The notes beneath the pieces were generated by a model that worked only from the letters and a program-made list of their open reading frames with translations, was not told where the DNA came from and did no database searches. Positions 9,822 to 18,413 of a stretch of 64,000 bases of DNA are shown in pieces. Position 1 is the stretch's first letter. Each line of letters begins with the position of its first letter. Origin of the DNA: Klebsiella huaxiensis. Lineage in GTDB: Bacteria > Pseudomonadota > Gammaproteobacteria > Enterobacterales > Enterobacteriaceae. Made by a program: the position numbers and the translations under genes. The DNA is taken from NCBI RefSeq assembly GCF_003261575.2, contig NZ_CP036175.1, positions 5,394,001-5,458,000 of the forward strand, written 5' to 3'.

Positions 9822-10580
9822 TTAAGCAGGCACGCCGCTGTGAAAACGAAATTCCGCTTCGGTTGCGTTAATAAGCGCCGCTTCCGCCTCGCCAAGCTGG
9901 CGCACGCGTTCGCTAATATCGTCCCCGGCAATCCTCTGCGCTAAATCCAGATAGTCTTGATAGTGGCGCGCTTCGGAACGCAGTAGCGACAGATAAAACT
10001 TCTGCAGATCATCATCCAGCCATGGCGCCAGCGCGGCAAAACGCTCGCAGGAACGGGCTTCAATATAAGCGCCGCAGATTAACTTATCGATCAGCATCAC
10101 CGGTTCGTGAGAACGCACTTCCCGGCGTAGCCCGCGGGCGTAGTTGCTGGCGGTTATTTTGACGTAAGGTATGTCGCGGGAAAGCATGATTTCACGAACT
10201 TGCCAGAAGTGATGCAGCTCTTCTTTGATCAGCAAAATCATACTGTCGAGCAGTTGACGTCCCCAGGGATCGTCGGTCTGCGGCATGGCGCTTTTATTTA
10301 TCTGCTTATGCAGCGCGACAAAATCCGGCTCCGGCCCCCAGCGGTAGGTGAAATCCTCATAGGGCTTCAGGCAGGCCAGCAGTTCATCCGCACCTTCTTT
10401 ATCCGCTACGTACCGACGCACCAGCAGCATGGCGTTCTGCGCAGCTTTCAGCTCGCACACCATATGATCGGTGAGCAACAACGGCAGATTTTCCGGCTTC
10501 CGGGCTTCATCAATCCACGCCTGAGGAGTTGGGCAGTGCAGAAAATCTAAAATCGGGGAGAGTATGTGCGGGTAATCCAT
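9822..10580 (-). CDS. miaE: tRNA 2-methylthio-N6-isopentenyladenosine-37 hydroxylase MiaE
   Basis: Non-haem di-iron monooxygenase that hydroxylates the isopentenyl group of ms2i6A37 in tRNAs reading UNN codons. The 252-residue product has a ferritin-like four-helix bundle with di-iron ligand motifs EELHHF (about residue 140) and SEARHY (about 204), plus the acidic residues in CELKAAQ and EARSCER. MiaE is present in Salmonella and Klebsiella and missing from E. coli K-12, which helps place the organism. It reads away from an ERIC element at 10594-10720 that lies between it and rraB. Confidence 0.94.
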   Translation of the reverse strand: MDYPHILSPILDFLHCPTPQAWIDEARKPENLPLLLTDHMVCELKAAQNAMLLVRRYVADKEGADELLACLKPYEDFTYRWGPEPDFVALHKQINKSAMPQTDDPWGRQLLDSMILLIKEELHHFWQVREIMLSRDIPYVKITASNYARGLRREVRSHEPVMLIDKLICGAYIEARSCERFAALAPWLDDDLQKFYLSLLRSEARHYQDYLDLAQRIAGDDISERVRQLGEAEAALINATEAEFRFHSGVPA

Positions 10581-10593
10581 TGAAGTTCCTTGC

Positions 10594-10720
10594 TATACCC
10601 TAAATAATTCGAGTTTCAGGAAGGCGGTAAATGAGCGAGTCCCCAGGAGCTTACTTGAGTAAGTGGCTGGGGCGAACGAACGCAACCAACGCACATGCAA
10701 CTCGAAGTATGACGGGTATA
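10594..10720 (+). repeat. ERIC element (full length)
   Basis: A 127-bp element with ends TATACCC and GGGTATA and the ERIC core CCCAGGAGCTTACTTGAGTA. It sits between miaE and rraB, upstream of the miaE start. Confidence 0.92.
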
Positions 10721-10757
10721 TACGGCGGCGCGGTATGCCGCCGTATATCTCTGCGGC

Positions 10758-11183
10758 TTAGTGGCGAACGCCGTCGTCGTCTTCATCAACGAGATCTTCG
10801 TCGTCGTCACCTTCTTCGTCTTCACCGTTAGGATCTTCGTAGTAGGTGCCCCAGCCGTCGTATTCAACTTCATATTTTTCTGCCAGCGTCATCAGTTGCT
10901 CAACCTGAGTATCGATCAGCTCAGCATTCAGCGCAGACTCACTGAGGATATCGCAACAGATAACGGTATCACCTTCTTCGACTTCCAGCTCTTCTGGCTC
11001 GGTCACTTCATAACCCAGTTTGAAGGCTTCTACCGCCACTTTCTCCAGCGTTTCGAAGTCGTCGGCAGAGAGATGATGCTCAATGGTGTACAGCGCGTCC
11101 GGATCGCTGCCATCTTCAAGCAGCTCTTCGATAATCAGACGCGTTTCTTCACGCTGTTCTTCCAGTAGTTCCGGGTTTGCCAT
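10758..11183 (-). CDS. rraB: Ribonuclease E inhibitor RraB
   Basis: Binds the RNase E degradosome scaffold and changes which mRNAs are cleaved. The start was set at ATG 11183 (MANPELLEEQREETRLII), giving 141 residues, close to the E. coli 138. A longer open frame to 11294 overlaps the argI control region and lacks conservation. The protein is strongly acidic, with a C-terminal run of Asp/Glu (DDDEDLVDEDDDG) typical of the family. It is divergent from argI. Confidence 0.95.
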   Translation of the reverse strand: MANPELLEEQREETRLIIEELLEDGSDPDALYTIEHHLSADDFETLEKVAVEAFKLGYEVTEPEELEVEEGDTVICCDILSESALNAELIDTQVEQLMTLAEKYEVEYDGWGTYYEDPNGEDEEGDDDEDLVDEDDDGVRH

Positions 11184-11281
11184 GGCTCGTTCCTCATAAT
11201 GTGTCGCAGATACTTCTATTGTCACATACCGCCGTGATTGCCTCCACCATCTGAGAGAAAGATTTATGACACGGGGTTGCA

Positions 11282-11320
11282 AATGAATATTCATACATAT
11301 AAAGTGAATTTTAATTCAAC
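11282..11320 (+). promoter_or_regulatory. Tandem ARG boxes (ArgR operator) of argI
   Basis: Two 18-bp ARG boxes, AATGAATATTCATACATA (11282-11299) and AGTGAATTTTAATTCAAC (11303-11320), are separated by 3 bp, the standard ArgR hexamer spacing. They lie 28 bp before the argI start and overlap a promoter-like TTGCAA (11277) with an AT-rich -10 region. Arginine-loaded ArgR should repress argI here. Confidence 0.88.
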
Positions 11321-11347
11321 AAATGGCCTGAGCCATGTGAGGGAACC

Positions 11348-12352
11348 ATGTCTGCGTTTTACCAGAAGCATTTTTTAAAGTTGCTTGATTTTACCCCTGC
11401 CGAAATCACCGCCCTGCTTGAGCTGGCAGCCAGGCTCAAAGCTGATAAGAAAAACAATATCGAAATCCAGCATCTCACCGGCAAAAACATCGCGCTCATC
11501 TTCGAAAAAGACTCTACCCGCACCCGATGCTCTTTCGAAGTTGCCGCATTTGACCAGGGCGCACGCGTTACTTATCTCGGCCCAAGCGGCAGCCAGATTG
11601 GACATAAAGAATCAATTAAAGATACGGCTCGTGTGCTGGGCCGGATGTATGACGGTATTCAGTATCGCGGGCATGGCCAGGAAGTGGTCGAAACGCTGGC
11701 GGAATTTGCCGGTGTACCGGTGTGGAACGGGCTGACCAACGAGTTCCATCCGACCCAGTTGCTGGCAGACCTGCTGACCATGCAGGAACATCTGCCGGGT
11801 AAAGCCTTTAACGAGATGACCCTGGTCTACGCCGGTGACGCACGCAACAATATGGGAAATTCCATGCTGGAAGCAGCGGCATTAACCGGGCTGGATCTGC
11901 GTCTGGTGGCGCCGATGGCCTGCTGGCCAGAGGAGAAGCTGGTCGCACAGTGCCAGGCGCTGGCGCAGAAAAACGGCGGTAATATTACCCTGACCGAGGA
12001 TATCGCCGCGGGCGTGAAAGGCGCTGACTTTATCTATACCGATGTGTGGGTATCGATGGGCGAAGCTAAAGAGAAGTGGGCGGAGCGCATCGCGTTGCTG
12101 CGTGCTTATCAGGTGAATAGCGAGATGATGACGCTGACCGGCAATCCGCAGGTGAAATTCCTCCACTGCCTGCCCGCGTTCCACGATGACCAGACCACGC
12201 TCGGCAAACAGATGGCTGCGGATTACGGCCTGCATGGCGGAATGGAAGTGACCGATGAGGTGTTTGAATCCCCGGCGAGCATTGTTTTTGACCAGGCGGA
12301 AAACCGTATGCATACCATCAAAGCGGTGATGGTCGCGACGCTGGGAAAGTAA
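11348..12352 (+). CDS. argI: Ornithine carbamoyltransferase
   Basis: Catalyses carbamoyl phosphate plus ornithine to citrulline in arginine synthesis, in the cytosol as a trimer. The 334 residues match E. coli ArgI. The carbamoyl-phosphate motif KDSTRTRCSF is at about 53, the HPTQ motif at about 133, and the ornithine-binding HCLPAF loop with the active-site Cys at about 273. Arginine control is shown by the ARG boxes immediately upstream. It is followed by a BIME repeat cluster and a strong terminator. Confidence 0.98.
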   Translation: MSAFYQKHFLKLLDFTPAEITALLELAARLKADKKNNIEIQHLTGKNIALIFEKDSTRTRCSFEVAAFDQGARVTYLGPSGSQIGHKESIKDTARVLGRMYDGIQYRGHGQEVVETLAEFAGVPVWNGLTNEFHPTQLLADLLTMQEHLPGKAFNEMTLVYAGDARNNMGNSMLEAAALTGLDLRLVAPMACWPEEKLVAQCQALAQKNGGNITLTEDIAAGVKGADFIYTDVWVSMGEAKEKWAERIALLRAYQVNSEMMTLTGNPQVKFLHCLPAFHDDQTTLGKQMAADYGLHGGMEVTDEVFESPASIVFDQAENRMHTIKAVMVATLGK

Positions 12353-12371
12353 CCCTTCTTTAGCGATATTT

Positions 12372-12605
12372 TCCCGGATTGCGCTACGCTGGTCCGGGCT
12401 ACCAGACCCCAAACCGCACAGACCTGTAGCCCGGGCAAGGCGTTAGCCGCAACCTGGGGGCTTTCCCGGAGGCGGCGCTTGACGCGCCTGTCCGGGCTAC
12501 CTGACACCAACCTATACAGACCTGTAGCCCGGGTAAGGCATTAGCCGCAACCCGGGGGCTTTCCCGGAGGCGGCGCTTGGCGCGCCTGTCCGGGCTACCT
12601 GACCG
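12372..12605. repeat. BIME/REP cluster with two tandem 98-bp units
   Basis: The sequence after argI holds several REP-type hairpins (CCCGGAGGCGGCGCTTGACG and GTCCGGGCTAC motifs). Two near-identical units start at 12421 and 12519, a period of 98 bp, each containing GACCTGTAGCCCGGG followed by TTAGCCGCAACC. Together with the terminator at 12617 they fill the 301-bp argI-tabA gap; no gene was seen in it. Confidence 0.85.
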
Positions 12606-12616
12606 CACCAAACCGT

Positions 12617-12655
12617 ATCCCCGGTAGGCGCAGCAGCGCCTACCGGGGATTTTTT
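12617..12655. terminator. argI / tabA bidirectional terminator
   Basis: Perfect 15-bp stem ATCCCCGGTAGGCGC / GCGCCTACCGGGGAT with loop AGCA, followed by six T on the plus strand. It lies between convergent argI and tabA and touches the tabA stop codon. Confidence 0.92.
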
Positions 12656-13106
12656 ACGCCATCAGCATCTTCACAACCGCTTTGCGCACTTTTGCCGGCG
12701 CGCCGACGGCGCACAGCGGTTTATGTACTTCATCAGGATAGAAGACCACAAAATCTCCTTCATTGAGGATCACGGTTTTCTCCTGCGCGCCCTCAGCCAG
12801 GAAAGCGATATCTTTATCCGCCAGCCAGTCGGTATCCGGCGCACCGGCAGGCAGAACGCTAAAGGTCATGCCCTCCTGTCCTTTCAAGACAATCTGGATA
12901 TCCAGGTAGCGGGCATGATACTCAGCGCGACGGTCGGCCATCGGCTCGGTGGTATCCTCGGAAATCAGATAAAACAGGTTGTTACCGTCAATATCATGCT
13001 TGCCGAGCGGTGTCGCATCAGTGACATGAGCTTTAACGTGGTCGATAGCCTCGCGCAGAGACTCCGGCAGCCAGCTTTGTAGATGGTGAATGTTTCCAAC
13101 AATCAT
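12654..13106 (-). CDS. tabA: YhcH/YjgK/YiaL (DUF386) family protein TabA
   Basis: A 150-residue single-domain beta-barrel (cupin-like) protein of the YhcH/YjgK/YiaL family. Putative metal-ligand residues are in HARYLDIQIVLKGQEG and YPDEVHKPLC. At this locus in E. coli the orthologue is TabA, which affects biofilm formation and is regulated by toxin-antitoxin systems. Relatives have been linked to sugar-acid (sialate) metabolism. The enzymatic reaction is not established. It is convergent with argI and divergent from the pyrL leader. Confidence 0.9.
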   Translation of the reverse strand: MIVGNIHHLQSWLPESLREAIDHVKAHVTDATPLGKHDIDGNNLFYLISEDTTEPMADRRAEYHARYLDIQIVLKGQEGMTFSVLPAGAPDTDWLADKDIAFLAEGAQEKTVILNEGDFVVFYPDEVHKPLCAVGAPAKVRKAVVKMLMA

Positions 13107-13247
13107 AATAACCCTCGAATATAAAACAGCTTTTCATTTTCCGTTTTTATACCCCCCTTCCCATTGCCATACCACTCCTTTTTTGTGGTTTTTTGCGCTG
13201 ACGCAACGTTATCCAGGCAAACGTTTACCTGTTTGTGGATTAATCGC

Positions 13248-13275
13248 TTGATCCGAAATATGAGCTGCGTATAAT
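13248..13275 (+). promoter_or_regulatory. pyrLBI promoter
   Basis: -35 TTGATC (13248-13253) and -10 TATAAT (13270-13275), spaced by 16 bp and placed just ahead of the pyrL leader. This matches the position of the pyrimidine-attenuated pyrBI promoter of E. coli. Confidence 0.75.
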
Positions 13276-13300
13276 GCCACCCGTTTTGCCGGGAGGAATT

Positions 13301-13405
13301 ATGGTTCAGTGTGTACGACATCGCGTCTTACCGCGTCTGAAAACAGACGCTGGCCTGCCGTTTTTCCTTTCCGTTGCATCCGTATTCGTAAAGCCCCTTA
13401 TTTAA
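13301..13405 (+). CDS. pyrL: pyrBI operon leader peptide
   Basis: A 34-codon leader, beginning MVQCVRHRVLPRLKTDAGLP, with a good ribosome-binding site (GGGAGGAATT) before ATG 13301. The first 20 or so codons resemble E. coli PyrL, which has 44 residues. This one is shorter because its stop codon TAA lies in the descending arm of the attenuator hairpin. In the known mechanism, UTP-sensitive pausing of RNA polymerase lets the translating ribosome catch up and disrupt the terminator. Ending inside the hairpin is compatible with that coupling. Confidence 0.9.
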   Translation: MVQCVRHRVLPRLKTDAGLPFFLSVASVFVKPLI

Positions 13406-13419
13406 GGGGCTTTTTTTTT
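13391..13419 (+). terminator. pyrBI attenuator
   Basis: Stem AAGCCCCTT / AAGGGGCTT followed by nine T (13411-13419), 23 bp before the pyrB start. It is the UTP-controlled attenuator. The pyrL stop codon lies within it. Confidence 0.93.
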
Positions 13420-13441
13420 GCCCAGGCGTCAGGAGATAAAC

Positions 13442-14419
13442 ATGGCTAACCCGCTATTTCAAAAACATATCATTTCCATAAACGATCTCAGCCGCGAAGA
13501 CCTTGAACTGGTACTGGCGACCGCTGCAAAACTGAAAGCCAATCCGCAGCCGGAGTTGCTCAAACATAAAGTGATTGCCAGCTGCTTCTTCGAAGCCTCC
13601 ACCCGTACCCGTCTCTCTTTTGAAACCGCCATGCACCGCCTGGGTGCCAGCGTGGTCGGCTTCTCAGACAGCAGCAACACTTCGCTGGGCAAAAAAGGCG
13701 AAACTCTGGCCGACACCATTTCAGTGATTAGCACCTACGTCGACGCCATCGTCATGCGCCATCCGCAGGAAGGGGCGGCGCGCCTGGCGACCGAATTCTC
13801 CGGTGGCATTCCGGTTCTCAACGCCGGTGACGGCGCGAACCAGCATCCGACGCAAACGCTGCTGGATCTGTTCACCATTCAGGAGACCCAGGGTCGCCTC
13901 GAAAACTTGAGCATCGCCATGGTCGGCGACCTGAAATATGGCCGCACCGTCCACTCTTTAACCCAGGCGCTGGCGAAATTTAACGGTAACCGCTTCTACT
14001 TTATCGCGCCGGACGCGCTGGCCATGCCGCAGTACATTCTCGATATGCTCGACGAAAAAGGCATTGCCTGGAGCCTGCACAGCGCTATCGAAGAGGTGAT
14101 GGAAGAAGTGGACATTCTGTACATGACCCGCGTGCAGAAAGAGCGCCTCGATCCATCGGAATATGCCAACGTGAAGGCACAGTTTGTTCTGCGCGCCGCT
14201 GACCTGGAAGGCGCACGAGCAAACATGAAAGTGCTGCACCCGTTGCCGCGCATTGATGAGATCACCACCGATGTCGATAAAACGCCGCACGCTTGGTACT
14301 TCCAACAGGCCGGTAACGGCATCTTCGCCCGCCAAGCGTTACTGGCACTGGTACTGAATAGCGATCTGGCACTGCATACTCAAAATGATTCGAGTTGCAG
14401 GAAGGCGGCAAGCGAGTGA
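13442..14419 (+). CDS. pyrB: Aspartate carbamoyltransferase catalytic chain, with an ERIC-derived C-terminal tail
   Basis: Catalyses carbamoyl phosphate plus aspartate to carbamoyl aspartate, the committed step of pyrimidine synthesis; six chains assemble with six PyrI chains. The start MANPLFQKHII at 13442 follows AGGAGATAAAC. Motifs STRTRLSF (about 53), HPTQ (134) and HPLPRI (265) are intact. The family normally ends at residue 311 (...NRDLVL). Here the frame continues for 14 more residues (HTQNDSSCRKAASE) because an ERIC element starting at 14376 has replaced the normal end, giving 325 residues. The enzyme is probably active, since the core is complete, but the tail is odd. Confidence 0.95.
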   Translation: MANPLFQKHIISINDLSREDLELVLATAAKLKANPQPELLKHKVIASCFFEASTRTRLSFETAMHRLGASVVGFSDSSNTSLGKKGETLADTISVISTYVDAIVMRHPQEGAARLATEFSGGIPVLNAGDGANQHPTQTLLDLFTIQETQGRLENLSIAMVGDLKYGRTVHSLTQALAKFNGNRFYFIAPDALAMPQYILDMLDEKGIAWSLHSAIEEVMEEVDILYMTRVQKERLDPSEYANVKAQFVLRAADLEGARANMKVLHPLPRIDEITTDVDKTPHAWYFQQAGNGIFARQALLALVLNSDLALHTQNDSSCRKAASE

Positions 14420-14501
14420 GTCCCCATGAACATAGATAACTATGTGATTGGGGCGAACGAACGCAGCCAACGCGTCTGCGACTTGAATAATGAAGAGTAT
14501 T
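14376..14501 (+). repeat. ERIC element inside the pyrBI operon, overlapping the pyrB 3' end
   Basis: About 126 bp, ends ATACTC and GAGTAT, with ERIC flanks GATTCGAGTTGCAGGAAGGC and GCAGCCAACGCG. The centre is diverged (CATGAACATAGATAACTATG). It supplies the last codons and stop of pyrB and all but a few bases of the pyrB-pyrI gap, which is about 13 bp in E. coli. Confidence 0.93.
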
Positions 14502-14515
14502 AAGGGGAAATGACG

Positions 14516-14977
14516 ATGACACACGACAACAAATTGCAGGTAGAAGCCATCAAACGCGGCACCGTTATCGACCACATCCCGGCGCAGGTCGGCTTTAAGC
14601 TGCTGACGCTATTCAAACTGACCGAAACGGATCAGCGCATCACCATCGGCCTGAACCTGCCATCAGGTGAAATGGGCCGTAAAGATTTAATCAAAATTGA
14701 GAACACCTTCCTCACCGACGAGCAGGTTAACCAGCTCTCCCTGTACGCACCGCAGGCCACGGTGAACCGTATTGATGATTATGAAGTCGTCGGTAAATCT
14801 CGCCCGAATCTGCCGGATCGCATCAACAACGTGCTGGTGTGCCCGAACAGCAACTGTATCAGCCACGCTGAGCCGGTCTCTTCCAGCTTTGCGGTAAAAA
14901 AACGTGAAAATGACATCGCGCTGAAGTGCAAATATTGTGAAAAAGAGTTCTCGCACAATGTGGTTCTGGCGAACTAA
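14516..14977 (+). CDS. pyrI: Aspartate carbamoyltransferase regulatory chain
   Basis: Binds CTP/UTP (inhibitors) and ATP (activator) and gives allostery to PyrB. ATG 14516 was chosen over 14510 because it gives the family length of 153 residues (MTHDNKLQVEAIKRGT) and a correct distance to AGGGG. The nucleotide-binding domain is about 1-100. The zinc domain carries four Cys, in CPNSNC and CKYC. It is the second gene of the operon, here separated from pyrB by an ERIC element that removes tight translational coupling. Confidence 0.97.
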   Translation: MTHDNKLQVEAIKRGTVIDHIPAQVGFKLLTLFKLTETDQRITIGLNLPSGEMGRKDLIKIENTFLTDEQVNQLSLYAPQATVNRIDDYEVVGKSRPNLPDRINNVLVCPNSNCISHAEPVSSSFAVKKRENDIALKCKYCEKEFSHNVVLAN

Positions 14978-15110
14978 TTGAGGTTGGTATTGTGTACCCG
15001 GCTCCCTATAATGGCCGGGTCTCTTACCCCTCATCTTTCAGGCTATCGTGAAGTTAGCGATGTAAAAGATGGGCGTAACTACTTCATTATGCTGTTATTC
15101 AGGAGAAATC

Positions 15111-15497
15111 ATGTCTAAAACTATCGCGACGGAAAATGCACCAGCAGCCATCGGCCCGTACGTTCAGGGTGTTGATCTGGGTAGCATGATCATCACTTCC
15201 GGCCAAATCCCGGTCGACCCGAAAACCGGCAGCGTGGCGGAAGACGTTGCCGCTCAGGCGCGTCAGTCTCTGGACAACGTAAAAGCTATCGTTGAAGCCG
15301 CAGGCCTGAAAGTGGGTGATATTGTTAAAACTACCGTTTTCGTGAAAGATCTCAACGATTTTGCCACCGTTAACGCCGCTTATGAAGCCTTCTTCACCGA
15401 GCATAACGCCACCTTCCCGGCGCGCTCCTGCGTTGAAGTTGCGCGCCTGCCGAAAGATGTGAAAATTGAGATTGAAGCGATCGCTATTCGTCGTTAA
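15111..15497 (+). CDS. ridA: 2-iminobutanoate/2-iminopropanoate deaminase RidA
   Basis: Hydrolyses reactive enamine/imine intermediates released by PLP dehydratases such as IlvA, protecting PLP enzymes. The start was placed at ATG 15111 (MSKTIATENAPAAIGPY), after TTCAGGAGAAATC, giving 128 residues as in the family. The catalytic Arg is in FPARSCVEVARLP (about residue 105), with the usual YjgF signature around it. A longer frame to 15069 has no ribosome site. It follows pyrI, as in E. coli. Confidence 0.97.
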   Translation: MSKTIATENAPAAIGPYVQGVDLGSMIITSGQIPVDPKTGSVAEDVAAQARQSLDNVKAIVEAAGLKVGDIVKTTVFVKDLNDFATVNAAYEAFFTEHNATFPARSCVEVARLPKDVKIEIEAIAIRR

Positions 15498-15514
15498 TTC
15501 GGGGCAGAATGAAG

Positions 15515-15541
15515 AAAGGCAGCCGAGAGCTGCCTTTTTTG
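15515..15541. terminator. ridA / mgtA bidirectional terminator
   Basis: Stem AAAGGCAGC / GCTGCCTTT with a 5-base loop and a following T run, between convergent ridA and mgtA. Confidence 0.9.
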
Positions 15542-15560
15542 TTTTTCCGTGTCTGGCCAC

Positions 15561-18269
15561 TCACTGCCAGCCGTAGCGACGGCTGTAGAAGCCCTTAACC
15601 ATCTGGGTCAGCGTCATATAGCCCGCCAGAATGGCAATCAGCCACGGGAAGTAGCTCAGCGGCAGCGCCTGAAGCTGCAAATAGCCCGCCAACGGCGAGA
15701 ACGGCAGCGCAATCCCCACCACCATCACCAGCAGCGTCATCACAATTAGCGGCCATGCAGCGCGGCTCTGGATAAACGGTATCCGCCGCGTGCGGATCAT
15801 ATGCACAATCAGCGTTTGAGATAGCAGCCCTACCACAAACCAGCCGGACTGGAACAGCGTCTGATGCTCCGGCGTATTGGCATGGAAAACCCACCACATC
15901 AGGCAGAAGGTCAGAATATCGAATATCGAGCTAATCGGCCCAAAGAACACCATAAAGCGCCCGAGATCCGCCGGATTCCAGCGCTGCGGTTTACGAATCT
16001 GCTCGTCGTCCACATTATCAAACGGGATCGCAACCTGGGATACATCGTACAGCAGGTTCTGAATCAGCAAGTGCAGCGGCAACATCGGCAGGAACGGCAG
16101 GAAGGCGCTGGCGACCAGCACGCTGAAGACGTTACCGAAGTTAGAGCTGGCGGTCATTTTGATGTATTTGAGCATGTTGGCGAAAGTCCGGCGGCCTTCG
16201 ATAACCCCCTCTTCCAGCACCATCAGGCTCTTCTCCAGCAGAATGATATCCGCCGCCTCGCGGGCGATATCCACCGCGCCATCGACGGAAATGCCAATAT
16301 CCGCCGCGCGCAGCGCCGGGGCGTCGTTAATACCGTCGCCCATAAAGCCCACCACGTGCCCTTCGCGTTTCAGCACGGTCACGATGCGCTCTTTATGCAG
16401 CGGCGCCAGGCGCGCAAACAGGGTAGTGCGTTTTGCCAGTTCAGCCAATTCATCATCGTTCAGCGCTTCAACCTGGCTGCCGATGACCACGTCGCCCGCA
16501 TCCAGCCCTACTTCGTGGCAGACTTTTGCCGCCACCAGCTCGCTATCGCCAGTAAGGATTTTAACCGTAATGCCGCTGGCCTTCAGCGCCTTCAGCGCCG
16601 GGGCGGTGGTCTCTTTCGGCGGATCGAGGAAGGCGATATAACCTTCAAGGATCAGGTCTGACTCATCTGCGCGCTGGTAGTCGCCTTCGCGTGCGGGCAG
16701 GTATTTCGTCGCCACCGCCACCACACGTAATCCCTGACGGTTTAGGGTATCGGTAACGCGACGAATACGCCGCAGCATGGTGTCGTCCAGCGGCACAATT
16801 TCGCCGTTATAGCGCACCTGAGCCGAGACGTTGAGGATCTCCTGTAGCGCGCCTTTGCAGATCAGCTGATGGACGTTGTCCTGCTCCTGCACCACCACCG
16901 ACATGCGGCGACGCTCAAAATCGAACGGGATTTCATCTACCTTCTGCCAGCGTTCCGCCAGCCCGCGCGCCGACTCCAGCTCTACACCTTCCAGCACCGC
17001 GGTATCGAGCAGATTCTTCAGTCCGGTCTGGTAGTGACTGTTGAGCCAGGCCGCATGCAACACGCGCTCGCTCACCTTACCAGAGACGTCGGTATGATTC
17101 TCCAGCACGATTTTATCCTGCGTCAGGGTACCGGTTTTATCGGTACACAGAATGTCCATCGCGCCAAAGTTCTGGATAGCGTCAAGGTGTTTGACGATGA
17201 CTTTCTGTTTCGATAGCTTCACCGCCCCGCGCGCCAGCGTCGAAGTGACGATCATCGGCAACATTTCCGGAGTCAGGCCGACGGCGACAGAGAGCGCGAA
17301 CAGTGCCGCTTCCCACCAGTCGCCCTTGGTATAGCCGTTAATCAGCAGCACTATCGGCGTCATCACCAGCATAAAGCGAATCAGCAGCATGCTGACCCGG
17401 CTGATGCCTTTCTGGAAGGCGTTCGGTTCGCTTTCCTGCTCGCTAACACGACCGGCCAGTTGACCAAACCAGGTGCCGCCACCAGTGGCGAAAACCATCG
17501 CCTGCGCCGAGCCGCTCACTACGTTGGTGCCCATAAAGCACAGCGTGTCGCACTCCAGAGGATTCGCCTGTAACGGGTCACGGGTACGGGCCACTTTTTC
17601 GACCGGTAACGATTCCCCGGTCAGCGAGGCCTGGGCGACAAACAGATCTCGCGCCTGGATGATACGCAGGTCCGCCGGGATCATATCGCCTGCCGACAGC
17701 TTAACAATATCCCCCGGCACCAGTTGGTCGATGGGCAGCTCGCACCAGCGGCTTTCGCCCTGCTCATTGACCACCCGCAGTACCGTCGCGGTATTGCTGA
17801 CCATCGCCTTCAGGGCATCCGCCGCTTTGGTCGAACGGGCTTCCTGGATAAAGTTGAGCAGCGTGGAGATCCCCACCATCAGGGCGATAACCGCCGCGGC
17901 GAACAGATCTTCCGTCGAGTAGGAGACAATCCCCAGAACGGTCAGCAGCAGGTTGAAGGGGTTGCGATAGCAGCTCCACAGATGCACCCACCACGGCGAC
18001 GGTTTCTGCGCCGGGATTTGGTTTTCGCCGTACTGCGCAATTTTCTGCGTCACTTCGCCTTCGTTTAGCCCTTCAGGATGGCTGGCAAAGGCGCGCCAGA
18101 TTTCATTTTCATCCATTGCCGCCACGTTCAGGCACTGCTTGCCGAGGGAGTCCGGAATCGGTGCGCTCGCCAGATTGCGGGCATCGGGCAGGGGATCGCG
18201 CTGTACCAGACGACGCGGTAAATGGCGGCCAAGCTGAGCAAACAGCTGGCGGGTAAAATTTTTCAACAT
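15561..18269 (-). CDS. mgtA: Mg2+-importing P-type (P3B) ATPase MgtA
   Basis: Inner-membrane ATPase that imports Mg2+ under magnesium limitation. The 902 residues are close to E. coli MgtA (898). The actuator TGES motif is in ASLTGESLPVEK (about residue 218), the phosphorylated Asp in CTDKTGTLT (about 378) and the hinge in MGDGINDAPAL (about 645), with about ten membrane segments. The N-terminal 30 residues are amphipathic and basic, as in orthologues. Expression is likely under PhoP and a leader peptide/RNA switch, because both the PhoP box and mgtL lie upstream (see those entries). Confidence 0.98.
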   Translation of the reverse strand: MLKNFTRQLFAQLGRHLPRRLVQRDPLPDARNLASAPIPDSLGKQCLNVAAMDENEIWRAFASHPEGLNEGEVTQKIAQYGENQIPAQKPSPWWVHLWSCYRNPFNLLLTVLGIVSYSTEDLFAAAVIALMVGISTLLNFIQEARSTKAADALKAMVSNTATVLRVVNEQGESRWCELPIDQLVPGDIVKLSAGDMIPADLRIIQARDLFVAQASLTGESLPVEKVARTRDPLQANPLECDTLCFMGTNVVSGSAQAMVFATGGGTWFGQLAGRVSEQESEPNAFQKGISRVSMLLIRFMLVMTPIVLLINGYTKGDWWEAALFALSVAVGLTPEMLPMIVTSTLARGAVKLSKQKVIVKHLDAIQNFGAMDILCTDKTGTLTQDKIVLENHTDVSGKVSERVLHAAWLNSHYQTGLKNLLDTAVLEGVELESARGLAERWQKVDEIPFDFERRRMSVVVQEQDNVHQLICKGALQEILNVSAQVRYNGEIVPLDDTMLRRIRRVTDTLNRQGLRVVAVATKYLPAREGDYQRADESDLILEGYIAFLDPPKETTAPALKALKASGITVKILTGDSELVAAKVCHEVGLDAGDVVIGSQVEALNDDELAELAKRTTLFARLAPLHKERIVTVLKREGHVVGFMGDGINDAPALRAADIGISVDGAVDIAREAADIILLEKSLMVLEEGVIEGRRTFANMLKYIKMTASSNFGNVFSVLVASAFLPFLPMLPLHLLIQNLLYDVSQVAIPFDNVDDEQIRKPQRWNPADLGRFMVFFGPISSIFDILTFCLMWWVFHANTPEHQTLFQSGWFVVGLLSQTLIVHMIRTRRIPFIQSRAAWPLIVMTLLVMVVGIALPFSPLAGYLQLQALPLSYFPWLIAILAGYMTLTQMVKGFYSRRYGWQ

Positions 18270-18375
18270 AAACAGTCCCTCCGCGCTCGCGCGAGCGAAC
18301 GCAGCACTACCGACAGGCGCGAGTAAACCTTACCTGTCAGGCATGTTATTTTTATGGCAGGGACATCAAAGACAT

Positions 18376-18404
18376 CACTGCTTTACGCTTCCGGTAAAGC
18401 AGTG
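18376..18404 (-). promoter_or_regulatory. mgtA leader RNA hairpin
   Basis: An 11-bp stem with a short loop (CACTGCTTTAC / GTAAAGCAGTG) in the mgtA 5' leader, just downstream of mgtL. It is probably part of the Mg2+/translation-responsive switch. Confidence 0.6.
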
Positions 18405-18413
18405 CTAAGCAGG

